Part shown: piece by piece, positions 7,374 through 14,684 of the stretch
How the letters are laid out: every line of letters begins with the position of its first letter
Position numbering within the stretch: the first letter of the stretch is position 1
Assembly: GCA_028278465.1 (NCBI GenBank)
Contig: JANQEF010000272.1
Span: 1-23,581 of the forward strand
Length of the DNA: 23,581 nucleotides
Source of the DNA: Dehalococcoidia bacterium
GTDB taxonomy: Bacteria > Chloroflexota > Dehalococcoidia > Lucifugimonadales > Lucifugimonadaceae
Direction: 5' to 3'
Position numbers and translations under genes: made by a program
Notes under the pieces: generated by a model
Told to the model about the DNA's origin: nothing
Databases searched by the model: none
Seen by the model: only the letters and a program-made list of their open reading frames with translations

Positions 7374-7414
7374 CGATGGACGCGCATCCGGAGCAGGCCG
7401 CTAGAATCGGGCGG

Positions 7415-7441
7415 CAGGTTCAACCGGCGCGGGTTGACCTG
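7415..7441. promoter_or_regulatory. Interrupted palindrome between peroxiredoxin and DGPF genes
   Basis: CAGGT-T-CAACC (7415-7425) pairs with GGTTG-ACCTG (7432-7441) across a 6-nt loop, with one bulged T. It lies about 65 bp upstream of the DGPF gene in the 258-bp divergent gap. It could be a regulator site or a leader hairpin. Confidence 0.35.
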
Positions 7442-7505
7442 TCGAAAAATAACGCAACCGTTCGTCGATATCGTTGACGGTCCACGTAAGCAACAGGAGG
7501 ACAGG

Positions 7506-7862
7506 ATGAGATTCGCTTTGCTGATCTACTCGACCGAGGCCAACCGGGCGAACATGAGCGAAGAAGACGTCCAGAAGAACATGGGCGAGTGGTTCACCTA
7601 CACCGAGGGGCTCCAGAAGTCAGGCAAGATGCTCGCCGGCGACGCTCTCATGCCTGTGAGCACAGCTCATACCGTTCGCATCAACGACGGCGAGACCACC
7701 GTGATGGACGGCCCTTTCGCCGAGACCAAGGAGCAGTTCGGCGGCTTCTACATTCTGGAAGTGGACAGCTGGGAAGAGGCGGCTGAGGCGGCCAAGACGA
7801 TGCCGATCGCCGAGGGCGGCTCAGTCGAAGTCAGGCCGCTGATGGAGTTCGAGCAGGGATAG
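7506..7862 (+). CDS. YCII/DGPF-domain protein
   Basis: The product has 118 residues from ATG 7506, with AGGAGG at 7495-7500 ideally placed. It begins MRFALLIYSTE and contains VMDGPFAETKEQFGGFYILEVDS, the signature of the DGPF subgroup of YCII-related proteins: ferredoxin-like dimers whose reaction is mostly unknown. In many bacteria such genes sit beside ECF sigma factors; none is present here. The divergent peroxiredoxin gene may hint at a shared stress response, but this is inference. Confidence 0.9.
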   Translation: MRFALLIYSTEANRANMSEEDVQKNMGEWFTYTEGLQKSGKMLAGDALMPVSTAHTVRINDGETTVMDGPFAETKEQFGGFYILEVDSWEEAAEAAKTMPIAEGGSVEVRPLMEFEQG

Positions 7863-7868
7863 CGTCGC

Positions 7869-8096
7869 TCAGGCGACCCTGTGGCCGAGCATCCAGTGCG
7901 CGTTTAGAACGTGGTCGATGTTGGCCACGAAGCCGCACCGGCTGCAGTGGAACATGGACGGCCCGCCTTTTCGGCGCGGCCACTTCGAGATGCGGTGGTT
8001 GTCGCAGTTGGGGCACGAATCCAGCGTCACGGTCGTGGCGTCGTGGACCGGCAGCGGCGTGAGAGAGATTGGCCGGTGAGACTTACGCTTCGGCAT
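7869..8096 (-). CDS. Small zinc-ribbon protein
   Basis: The product has 75 residues. CPNC (28-31) and CSRC (51-54) form a four-cysteine zinc ribbon with a 19-residue basic linker. The N-terminus (MPKRKSHRP) is basic. GGAG lies 7 nt upstream of ATG 8096, a good ribosome binding site. The second half (FHCSRCGFVANIDHVLNA) loosely resembles the C-terminal ribbon of IS605-type TnpB/OrfB proteins; the basic N-terminus followed by two CxxC pairs also recalls ribosomal protein L32, though the spacing is longer than usual for L32. No transposase body precedes it. It lies 106 bp downstream of the M24 gene on the same strand and 6 bp from the convergent DGPF gene. Nucleic-acid binding is likely; function unknown. 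Confidence 0.65.
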   Translation of the reverse strand: MPKRKSHRPISLTPLPVHDATTVTLDSCPNCDNHRISKWPRRKGGPSMFHCSRCGFVANIDHVLNAHWMLGHRVA

Positions 8097-8202
8097 TGGG
8101 TGTCTCCGAGAAATCCTGAGTGCTGAGTCTCTTCATAGACTGCGCCAGGATCACCTGATCGCCGGAGCAATCGGGTGTGATCTGAGTGTGAGGCGCTGAT
8201 GC

Positions 8203-9396
8203 CTAAACGTGAAGGTCCATCGGTGCTGACTCAGTCAGCCACTCTGCGCCGTCGCCGGTGATCAGGAAGTGGTCTTCCATGCCGACGAAGATGTCGCCGT
8301 TGCCCGAGAACATGATGTGCGGCTCAAGGGTCACGCTCATCCCGGGCTCAAGTACGGTCGGGTCGTTGAGCGCGATGTAAGGAGGCTCGTGGACGACGCG
8401 GCCGACGCCGTGTCCTGTGTACGGCACCAGCGGCGGATGCCCGATCGCCTCGTACATCGCAAGCTCCTTGCGGCGAATGTCGGCGACCGGCACGCCGGGT
8501 CTGAGCTCAGGAATCAGGTCGAGGATCAGCTGCCTTTCGAGCCGGTGCGCCTCCGCCATCTCATCGCTGACCTCTTCGTGGGCGACGACGCGTGACAGGT
8601 TGCAGACATATCCGCCGAACTTCGCCTGGGCGTCGATGCGGATGAACATCCCCGGTTCCAGCCGCACATCGCCGCTCGCAGGCGAGCCGTTTATGAGGCT
8701 TACGCCGGCCGGTCCGAAGATCACGTAGGCGCGCTCGTACTCCAACTCGTTATCCATGACGTGCTTGACGAAGATTCGCTGCAGCTCGGGCTGCGACATG
8801 CCTGTCCTGGCGTCGCGAACCGTGGCGAGCCATGCGCGGCCGGTGCGGATGCACGACTCTCGTAGCCGGCGCTGCTCTTCCGGGCTCTTGACCATCCGCA
8901 GTTGCCAGAGAATCTCCTCCGCATCGACCAGTTCGATGCCCGGCAACCTGGCCTTTAGCGCCTCGACGTATTTCACGCCCAGGAACCGCTTCTCGATGGC
9001 GACCGTCCCGGAACTGAGTCCACGAGACTCGACAGCCTCGGCGACTACGGCCATCGGGTCGCCCGGATCAGGGTCGGGCTCCAGCGGGTCGTCCCAGGTC
9101 TGGATGTAGTAGCCGGGTCCCCAGTAGCGGCGGTCCTGTATCCAGGGATCGACGATAGAGATCGTCGTCTCCTCGGAAGCACCGGCAACCAGGAATGGGT
9201 CTGAGGCTGGATCTGCAGGCAGTCCGACGAACGTCTTGTGCGTCGCTTCGACCGCCCACAGCACGTAGTAGTCGTCACTGACGGGATGCCAGTAGTCGGA
9301 CAGGTAGCCGACTCCGTGCTTGGAAGACGCCAGCAGCAGATCGACGCCCTGCTGCTTCATCAGCCAGCTCGCCTTCTCACGATCGAATAGCTGCAT
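8203..9396 (-). CDS. M24-family (Xaa-Pro aminopeptidase/creatinase-like) protein with altered metal site
   Basis: This is a two-domain pita-bread-fold protein of 397 residues. ATG 9396 follows GGGAG by 8 nt; a longer frame to 9474 lacks support. The N-terminal ~165 residues are the creatinase-type domain. The C-terminal domain carries the five M24 metal-ligand positions: Asp255 (FIRIDAQ), position 266 (GYVCNLSR), His329 (TGHGVG), Glu358 (VTLEPH) and Glu374 (VGMEDH). Position 266, normally Asp in a YxxDxxR context, is Asn. His336 in VVHEPP is also conserved. Two-metal Xaa-Pro dipeptidase activity is therefore doubtful; single-metal chemistry, a creatinase-like metal-free reaction or a non-enzymatic role are alternatives. 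It is divergent from the CAP-domain gene, and the zinc-ribbon gene follows it. Confidence 0.88.
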   Translation of the reverse strand: MQLFDREKASWLMKQQGVDLLLASSKHGVGYLSDYWHPVSDDYYVLWAVEATHKTFVGLPADPASDPFLVAGASEETTISIVDPWIQDRRYWGPGYYIQTWDDPLEPDPDPGDPMAVVAEAVESRGLSSGTVAIEKRFLGVKYVEALKARLPGIELVDAEEILWQLRMVKSPEEQRRLRESCIRTGRAWLATVRDARTGMSQPELQRIFVKHVMDNELEYERAYVIFGPAGVSLINGSPASGDVRLEPGMFIRIDAQAKFGGYVCNLSRVVAHEEVSDEMAEAHRLERQLILDLIPELRPGVPVADIRRKELAMYEAIGHPPLVPYTGHGVGRVVHEPPYIALNDPTVLEPGMSVTLEPHIMFSGNGDIFVGMEDHFLITGDGAEWLTESAPMDLHV

Positions 9397-9572
9397 CGGG
9401 CCGCTCCCGGTCTCGTGGCGTAACGCGTCGCCGCATCCTACGCCTGTTGCGAGGTGCGAGTCCTGAACTGGCAACCAAACTCAACCCACTCCCGCGGTAA
9501 CCCGGAAGTTCCTGTTCAGATGAAAGACTTCCACCTGCTGGCAAAGGTCCTTTTTCACTCAGATCGGCCTCG

Positions 9573-10712
9573 ATGTCGGCAACAGGACCGGACCAGGGCG
9601 GCGCAACTGGAATGTCATGGCGAACTGGGATAACGATCATCTCGTTCTTCGCTCTCGTGGCGGTGATCCAGTACCCGCGCCTCGCCGACTACGTCCGCGA
9701 CCTGTCTGAGCCCTCGACAAACATCGCCGTTCCGGACCCGGTCATAGCTGCGCCGTCATCGTCCGGAACTCCGCTGGCAGACAATGGACAACCACTGGGC
9801 GTCGCCGTCACCGATGACGAGCTGACGATTGACGAGCTGAAGCTGCTGGCGCTCGACTTCATCAACGAGGACCGCAAGCTGCACGGCTTGAGCCCCGTCG
9901 CGATGGGCGACAACGAGGCGGCTCAGCTACACGCCGAGGACATGGTCGATGGCCGCTACGTCGGTCACTGGTGGCGCGACGGCCGCAAGCCGTACATGGT
10001 CTACAGCGAGACCAGCGGCGCCAGCTATGTTTCGGAGAACGCCGCTCGCTCCGGTTTCTCTGAGGCTGAGTTCGCCGAGCTGTGCACTGCGCCGGACGTG
10101 TTTTGCGAGAAGGTGAACCCGACCGAGGACATCCAGCGACTGCACCATGCGATGGTGTACGACGACGCGGAATCTAACTGGCTCCACCGCATCAACATCC
10201 TCAACCCCAACCACCGAAAGGTGAACATCGGGGTCGCTTACACAGACAGGTTCCTGTCACTCGTACAGCACTTCGAAGGCGGCGATGCCACCGCGCCAAG
10301 AACACCTTGGTTCGAAGGATCGACTCTCAAGATCAGGGCCGACTTGAACAGGCCCGACCTGGCTGTGTTCCCGACGGTTCAGGTCTTCTTCGAGGCGATA
10401 CCTGAGCCGCGGACCGCAGCCGAGATCGAGCAGTTCACCTCTTACTGCGTCGGCGGAGGCTTCACAGACCGCTGCGGCGAGCCGATCGTCCAGATCGTGC
10501 CGCCGCCTCAACCCGGAACTCGCTACCTGAACCTGCCGGACAACGTGGTAGTGGCCAGGAGCTGGGTCGTGTCAGGCGGTGACATCGAGATCGCGGCGGA
10601 CGTCAGCGAGTTCGCGACACAGCCGGGCTACTACACGGTGACGATGTTCGAGGATGCAGGCAACGGCTCCAGCGGCAGCATGCTGCTGCAGCTTTCGGCG
10701 GTCAAGAGCTAG
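9573..10712 (+). CDS. CAP (SCP/PR-1-like) domain protein, membrane-anchored or secreted
   Basis: The product has 379 residues. A hydrophobic segment (ITIISFFALVAVIQY, ~19-33) follows a short cytoplasmic head and acts as a signal anchor or signal peptide. ATG 9612 (residue 14) would give a more compact N-terminus and is a good alternative. A Ser/Pro/Asp-rich linker leads to a CAP domain (~85-230) with its usual landmarks: AAQLHAEDMVDGRYVGHWWRDG, VSENAA, and SNWLHRINILNPNHRKVNIGVAY; the His and Glu residues fit the CAP tetrad. Two Cys pairs (CTAPDVFC; CVGGGFTDRC) could form disulfides outside the cell. The C-terminal ~150 residues form an unrecognised beta-rich domain. Bacterial CAP proteins are extracellular and of mostly unknown function. 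It is convergent with the P-loop kinase gene. Confidence 0.85.
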   Translation: MSATGPDQGGATGMSWRTGITIISFFALVAVIQYPRLADYVRDLSEPSTNIAVPDPVIAAPSSSGTPLADNGQPLGVAVTDDELTIDELKLLALDFINEDRKLHGLSPVAMGDNEAAQLHAEDMVDGRYVGHWWRDGRKPYMVYSETSGASYVSENAARSGFSEAEFAELCTAPDVFCEKVNPTEDIQRLHHAMVYDDAESNWLHRINILNPNHRKVNIGVAYTDRFLSLVQHFEGGDATAPRTPWFEGSTLKIRADLNRPDLAVFPTVQVFFEAIPEPRTAAEIEQFTSYCVGGGFTDRCGEPIVQIVPPPQPGTRYLNLPDNVVVARSWVVSGGDIEIAADVSEFATQPGYYTVTMFEDAGNGSSGSMLLQLSAVKS

Positions 10713-10746
10713 CGATCCTTCCGACGAGACACCGGGAACGACAACA

Positions 10747-11310
10747 TCAGTCGCCGTTCAGCGCGGCGTTCACTCTTTCGACGACTTCGCCGCCTGAACC
10801 CTTGACGACCCTGGACTGAAACGGCTCCAGTTCGCGCTTGATGCTCTCCGGACCGATCGGCACGTCAGGCGGGTCGAACGTCGTGGATCTGTTCCGGTAC
10901 TGGTCGGCCACCATCTTCATGAACCTGAAGAGCCGTCTCCAGCCGGGGAAGCGGTTGTCTCGCCGCAACTCCGCCTTCACATGACGCCAGAACACGCGCC
11001 AGAGCGCCACCCGCATCGGAACGTCCATCCACACGATGACATCTGCGCGCTCCATCAGCGGCGTGGTCCAACCGAGGTAGATGCCTTCGACAATCCAGCC
11101 GTCCTGCGACGCGAGCTCGCGGGCGATCTCAAGCCGGGTTTCGTATGGAAGAAGGGAGCCATCGCCTCCGCGGTCCCAGGCGATGAAATCGAGTTCGTGG
11201 ACTTCCAGGCCGAAGTCCGCTGCGATCTTGCGAGCGACCGTGGTCTTTCCGGATCCGGAGCAGCCGATCACGAAGACCCTTGGACCGTCCGGGCGGGTAG
11301 TTCCGTGCAT
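10747..11310 (-). CDS. P-loop kinase of the adenylate-kinase/FlaR-like group
   Basis: The product has 187 residues. GCSGSGKTT (16-24) is a Walker A loop. ELDFIAWDRGG and WIVEGIY are the substrate-side motifs typical of the small predicted kinases annotated as topology modulation or FlaR-like proteins. ADVIVWMDVP is the Walker B strand. RRDNRFPGWRRLFRFMK is a basic lid-like region. These proteins probably phosphorylate a nucleotide or small molecule; the true substrate is not known, and the topology modulation name is historical. ATG 11310 lies 9 nt after the 3' end of tRNA-Cys with no ribosome binding site, so the gene is likely transcribed with the tRNAs and translated from the processed, almost leaderless end. 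It is convergent with the CAP gene. Confidence 0.82.
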   Translation of the reverse strand: MHGTTRPDGPRVFVIGCSGSGKTTVARKIAADFGLEVHELDFIAWDRGGDGSLLPYETRLEIARELASQDGWIVEGIYLGWTTPLMERADVIVWMDVPMRVALWRVFWRHVKAELRRDNRFPGWRRLFRFMKMVADQYRNRSTTFDPPDVPIGPESIKRELEPFQSRVVKGSGGEVVERVNAALNGD

Positions 11311-11319
11311 AGTTGAAGT

Positions 11320-11393
11320 TGGAGGCGACGGGCGGACTCGAACCGCCGTACGAGGATTTGCAGTCCTCTGCCTTGCCTCTCGGCCACGTCGCC
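11320..11393 (-). tRNA. tRNA-Cys (anticodon GCA)
   Basis: The minus strand folds as a 74-nt tRNA: acceptor GGCGACG/CGTCGCC, anticodon stem GAGGA/TCCTC with loop CTGCAAA (anticodon GCA), T arm with TTCGAGT, discriminator U, encoded CCA. It is the last of three tRNAs in this minus-strand cluster. Confidence 0.95.
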
Positions 11394-11441
11394 TTGCCAG
11401 CCGTTGCGCGGAACGGCGCTTTCTGTTCCAGCCTGTTTAGC

Positions 11442-11528
11442 TGGTGCCGAGGGCGGGACTCGAACCCGCACGCCCGTAAGGACACAACGCCCTCAACGTT
11501 GCCTGTCTACCAATTTCAGCACCTCGGC
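11442..11528 (-). tRNA. tRNA-Leu (anticodon GAG)
   Basis: This is an 87-nt class II tRNA on the minus strand. The acceptor is GCCGAGG/CCTCGGC; the anticodon stem CAACG/CGTTG encloses the loop TTGAGGG (anticodon GAG). It has a long variable arm, a T arm with TTCGAGT, and an encoded CCA. It is the second leucine tRNA in the window, complementing the UAA species at 5526. Confidence 0.95.
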
Positions 11529-11593
11529 CCGTATTCAGTTGTGCGGACACCTGGCAAGGCGGGCCGCGCAGGTCGCCTTCCGCTTTGCAGGAG

Positions 11594-11670
11594 TGGCAGG
11601 CGCAGAGGGACTCGAACCCCCGACCGCCGGTTTTGGAGACCGGTGCTCTACCAAACTGAGCTATGCGCCT
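11594..11670 (-). tRNA. tRNA-Trp (anticodon CCA)
   Basis: This is a 77-nt tRNA on the minus strand. The acceptor is AGGCGCA/TGCGCCT, the anticodon stem CCGGT/ACCGG with loop CTCCAAA (anticodon CCA), discriminator G and an encoded 3' CCA. It is first in the Trp-Leu-Cys cluster, so the promoter should lie in 11671-11796; TAGAAT on the minus strand near 11750 is a weak -10 candidate. Confidence 0.95.
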
Positions 11671-11733
11671 TCAGCCGGTCGCACGACGTCTCAAACCGCC
11701 ATTTTGAGGCCTGGCAGATGATCCGCCCCGAGT

Positions 11734-11749
11734 ATCGGTAAGTACCGAT
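11734..11749. promoter_or_regulatory. 16-bp palindrome upstream of the tRNA cluster
   Basis: ATCGGTA and TACCGAT are perfect 7-bp inverted repeats around an AG centre, about 64 bp upstream of tRNA-Trp and next to the weak -10 candidate. It could be an operator; no partner is known. Confidence 0.35.
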
Positions 11750-11796
11750 TCTACCTCGCACGGTAGTTAGCTACAAACGGCAGATCCCACATAAAA

Positions 11797-11846
11797 TCCG
11801 CCCGGCTGCGAGCTTCTCAAGTTCGAGAAACACGCAACCGGGCGGA
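11797..11846 (-). terminator. Terminator after the amt-glnK operon
   Basis: TCCGCCCGG (11797-11805) and CCGGGCGGA (11838-11846) form a perfect 9-bp stem; an inner TTCTC/GAGAA stem lies within the loop. In the minus direction the stem is followed by TTTTAT, as expected for an intrinsic terminator of the PII gene, which ends 44 bp before it. Confidence 0.65.
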
Positions 11847-11889
11847 ATTAGCTTCGTCTCTATCGGCGATCAGGTCACCGGACTCCGGG

Positions 11890-12243
11890 CTAGAGCGCAG
11901 CTCCGTCCCGCTCGCCGGTCCTGACCCTCACGACCTCGGAAACCGGAGACACGAAGATCTTCCCGTCTCCGATGTTCCCTTCTTCGCCTGATCTCGCGGC
12001 GGCGACGATCGCGTCAAGGACCTCGTCCTTCTTCTCGTCATCGACGACCGTCGTAATCAGCACCTTCGGAAGCGCGGTGCGGCGCGTGGTCGAAGCGCCA
12101 CGGCCGGTGAACACCTCAATGCCCTGCTGGTTGCCGCGGCCTGTGACATTGACGTAGTTGTAGCCACCGCACCCGGCGCTATCCAACGCCTCGACAACGT
12201 CGCCGATGCGCTCAGGCCTGACAATGGCCTCTATCTTGATCAT
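11890..12243 (-). CDS. glnK: PII nitrogen-regulatory protein (GlnK-like, tyrosine-less T-loop)
   Basis: The product has 117 residues. It begins MIKIEAIVRPERIGDV and ends with KIFVSPVSEVVRVRTGE, which are diagnostic for PII. PII trimers sense ATP/ADP and 2-oxoglutarate and, when encoded with amt, block the ammonium channel. Gln39, the Lys60 of LPK and Lys95 of GDGKIF are in their usual places. The T-loop (37-55, VFTGRGASTTRR) has two extra residues and no Tyr at the position of Tyr51, so uridylylation at that site is not expected; the Ser/Thr residues could be modified instead. The B-loop has about three extra residues (SGEEGNIGDG). It lies 121 bp downstream of amt on the same strand, with two hairpins between. 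Confidence 0.93.
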   Translation of the reverse strand: MIKIEAIVRPERIGDVVEALDSAGCGGYNYVNVTGRGNQQGIEVFTGRGASTTRRTALPKVLITTVVDDEKKDEVLDAIVAAARSGEEGNIGDGKIFVSPVSEVVRVRTGERDGAAL

Positions 12244-12269
12244 GTGATCATCCCACTTTCTCGATATGA

Positions 12270-12344
12270 CAGGCGCCTCGCGCCTGCTGAGATTCTATGC
12301 CCGGCGGCCGTCCGGCCTTCTGCAGCCTGCGATCGGCCGCCGGG
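12270..12344 (-). promoter_or_regulatory. Two hairpins in the amt-glnK intergenic region
   Basis: Two perfect inverted repeats lie between amt and glnK: CAGGCGC/GCGCCTG (12270-12286, loop 3) and CCCGGCGGCCG/CGGCCGCCGGG (12300-12344, 11-bp stem, loop 23). Neither has a following U-run. They may set the amt:PII expression ratio by partial termination or RNA processing. Confidence 0.5.
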
Positions 12345-12364
12345 AGATTTCGCTGAGTGCGTTG

Positions 12365-13585
12365 CTAGTCCGCTCCGTCCGAGACGTATGCACGCTCTCC
12401 GTGGAACGCAACGTCCAGGCCCGAGTCTTCCTCCGTCTCATCAGCCCGCAGGCCAAGGCCAGGAACGACGTCCAGCGCCTTCAGGATGACGAAGGTCAGC
12501 AGACCCGAGTAAGCGATCGTGGCGAGCACCGCCCTGATGTTGGCCCACAGGATGTCGGCGTCACCGTCGATGAGCCCGAGCCCGCCGGCTGCGAAGATTC
12601 CTGTGGCGATCGCGCCCCAGATACCTCCGATGCCGTGAACGGCGAACACCTCGAGCGCGTCGTCGATCCTCAGCTTGTGGCGGTAGCGAACGGCCAGGTA
12701 GGTGAACAGTCCGGCTCCACCGCCAACGCCCATCGAGCCCATCACGCCGACGTTTCCTGCCGCCGGGGTGATGGCAACCAGGCCTGCGACTACACCCGTC
12801 GCGAAGCCAACACCGCTCATCTTGCCGGTCTGCTGGTACTCAGCGATTACCCAGATGAGTCCTGCCACGGCGGCTGCGGTGTTGGTCACCAGGAAGGCGC
12901 TGACTGCAAGTCCGTCTGCGGCGAGCCCGGACCCGGCGTTGAAGCCGAACCATCCGAACCACAGCAGCCCTGCTCCCAGCAGCACATACGGCACGTTGTG
13001 CGGCTCAACGCCTCGTTCCACGTTCCGCCTGCGGCCCACCAGGTGGGCTGCCACTATCGCGGCGATACCGGCGTTGATGTGAACAACGGTCCCGCCCGCA
13101 AAGTCGGCTGCGCCGATGCCGAAGATCCATCCCTCAACACCCTCGCCGGACCACCACACCCAGTGCGCGATCGGCACGTAGACGAGTGTGATCCAGAGGA
13201 CCAGGAAGACCAGGTAGGTGCTGAACTTGAAACGCTCAGCGAACGCGCCCGTTATCAGCGCCGGGGTGATGATGGCGAACATCATCTGGAAGATGGCGAA
13301 CAGAGCCGGAGGAATCGATCCGTCCTCACCCGACTCGAACGAAATATCCTTCATCCCCAGCGCGTCGAAGGTGCCCAGGAACTCGTTGCCGCCTTCAAAA
13401 GCGAGCGAGTAACCCCAGAGCACCCAGATGACGCTCACCACACCCATAGACACGAAGCTGTACATAAGGGTGCTGACGACGTTCTTGCCGCGGACGAGCC
13501 CGCCGTAGAAGAACGCCAGTCCCGGCGTCATCAGTAGAACCAGCGCGGATGCGACTAGAATCCACGCGATATTGGCCTCGGCCAT
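12365..13585 (-). CDS. amt: Ammonium transporter (Amt family)
   Basis: The product has 406 residues in the inner membrane. It forms trimeric channels that take up ammonium. About eleven hydrophobic helices are visible, starting with ILVASALVLLMTPGLAFFYGG, typical for Amt. Pore residues: Phe103 in FQMMFAIITPAL (outer gate), Asp161 in ADFAGG (ammonium recruitment), and the twin histidines His169 (TVVHINAG) and His317 (FAVHGIGG). The C-terminal tail (VPGLGLRADETEEDSGLD) carries the conserved GLG-R-E segment for PII contact. GGAG 8 nt before ATG 13585 is the ribosome binding site. It is the first gene of an amt-glnK operon, the reverse of the common glnK-amt order. I see no sigma-54 promoter in the 221-bp upstream gap, which contains a GTTTCG direct repeat (13688-13704, 11-bp period). 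Confidence 0.97.
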   Translation of the reverse strand: MAEANIAWILVASALVLLMTPGLAFFYGGLVRGKNVVSTLMYSFVSMGVVSVIWVLWGYSLAFEGGNEFLGTFDALGMKDISFESGEDGSIPPALFAIFQMMFAIITPALITGAFAERFKFSTYLVFLVLWITLVYVPIAHWVWWSGEGVEGWIFGIGAADFAGGTVVHINAGIAAIVAAHLVGRRRNVERGVEPHNVPYVLLGAGLLWFGWFGFNAGSGLAADGLAVSAFLVTNTAAAVAGLIWVIAEYQQTGKMSGVGFATGVVAGLVAITPAAGNVGVMGSMGVGGGAGLFTYLAVRYRHKLRIDDALEVFAVHGIGGIWGAIATGIFAAGGLGLIDGDADILWANIRAVLATIAYSGLLTFVILKALDVVPGLGLRADETEEDSGLDVAFHGERAYVSDGAD

Positions 13586-13806
13586 ACGATCGTCTCCAAT
13601 GCTTTAAATCTGCCCCTGCCCGGCCTGATCCCGCGCACAACCCTTCCACCGGACATAAACTGCCGCGTAAGAACCTATGGAGCAGATGTTTCGAAAAAGT
13701 TTCGGCGATGTATCGGGGCCGTTACAGACCATGAGCCGGACTGGCGACGGCCCTCAGCGGGTATCTGCGGCGGCCCTGAAATGACCACAGAACGGGGAAG
13801 ACAACG

Positions 13807-14667
13807 TTGATCATCGATTCGCACTGCCACGCCTGGAATCACTGGCCTTACCTGCCGGAGGTCCCCGATCCGGAGACGCGCGGTTCGGCCGAGATGCTGA
13901 TCGACCAGATGAACCTGAACGGCGTTGACGGTGCGACGATCGTCTCGGCGCAGATCTTCCAGAACTTCGACAACAACGACTACGTGGCGGACGCTGTACG
14001 CCGCTATCCGGACCGGCTGAACCAGTTCGCTGACGTCGACTCGTTCTGGTCGGAGACGTATCACACGCCGGGCGCTGCGAAACGGCTGGAAGAGGCGGCA
14101 GCCAGATGGCCGATAAAGGGGTTCACTCACTACATCGCCGGCCAGGACGACGCCTCGTGGTTCGAATCCGCGGAGGGCCGCGCCTTCTTTGAAGTGGCTT
14201 CGGATATGAAGCTGATCGCCAGCATCGCCTGCGGCCCTCAGCACCAGCCGATGATCCGGAAAGTGGCCGAGCGCTTTCCGGACCTGACGATTCTCTGTCA
14301 CCACATGTCGGGCCTGCGGGGCCACGGCGATGACGTCCGAGAAAACCTGGACCAGGTGATCGAGTCGGCCAGCCTGCCGAACGTTCACCTGAAGTGGTCC
14401 GGCTTCCACTATATGAGCGAGCCTGACCGCAACTGGGACTTTCCGTTCGAGGACGTGCGATGGGTGTACGAGGAGGCTTACGCCGCGTTCGGGCAGCGGA
14501 TGACCTGGGGCTCAGACTACCCGGTGGTGACCGGGGCGATGACGCATCGCCAGTCGCTGGAGGCGTTCAGGACACACTGCGATTTCGTGTCTGAGGAAGA
14601 CAGGGCAGCGATCCTCGGCGGGACCCTGGGCGGCCTGCTTGAGAAGGCGCGGCCGGTAGAGGTCTAG
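13807..14667 (+). CDS. Amidohydrolase-superfamily metal-dependent hydrolase (COG2159-like)
   Basis: The product has 286 residues and is a TIM-barrel amidohydrolase of the group that includes decarboxylases such as ACMSD, and lactonases. The N-terminal HxH (DSHCHAW, His6/His8) binds metal. LTILCHHMSG holds the metal His after strand 5, and MTWGSDYPVV holds the catalytic Asp near the C-terminus. The start must be TTG 13807: the frame has a TGA at 13777 and no ATG or GTG before the HxH strand. GGGGA at 13794-13798 is a suitable ribosome binding site. The substrate cannot be inferred. It is divergent from amt and convergent with the secreted peptidase gene (17-bp gap). Confidence 0.88.
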   Translation: MIIDSHCHAWNHWPYLPEVPDPETRGSAEMLIDQMNLNGVDGATIVSAQIFQNFDNNDYVADAVRRYPDRLNQFADVDSFWSETYHTPGAAKRLEEAAARWPIKGFTHYIAGQDDASWFESAEGRAFFEVASDMKLIASIACGPQHQPMIRKVAERFPDLTILCHHMSGLRGHGDDVRENLDQVIESASLPNVHLKWSGFHYMSEPDRNWDFPFEDVRWVYEEAYAAFGQRMTWGSDYPVVTGAMTHRQSLEAFRTHCDFVSEEDRAAILGGTLGGLLEKARPVEV

Positions 14668-14684
14668 CAGCTCGAGCTGGCCGA

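Noticed and set aside
12266..13537. Long plus-strand open frame (423 codons) opposite amt
   Set aside because: It is the antisense shadow of the ammonium transporter: charged, His/Asp-rich low-quality protein with no family pattern, while the minus frame has all Amt residues.
14668..14679. CAGCTCGAGCTG 12-bp palindrome between two convergent genes
   Set aside because: Short, GC-rich, no U-run or nearby promoter; likely chance.
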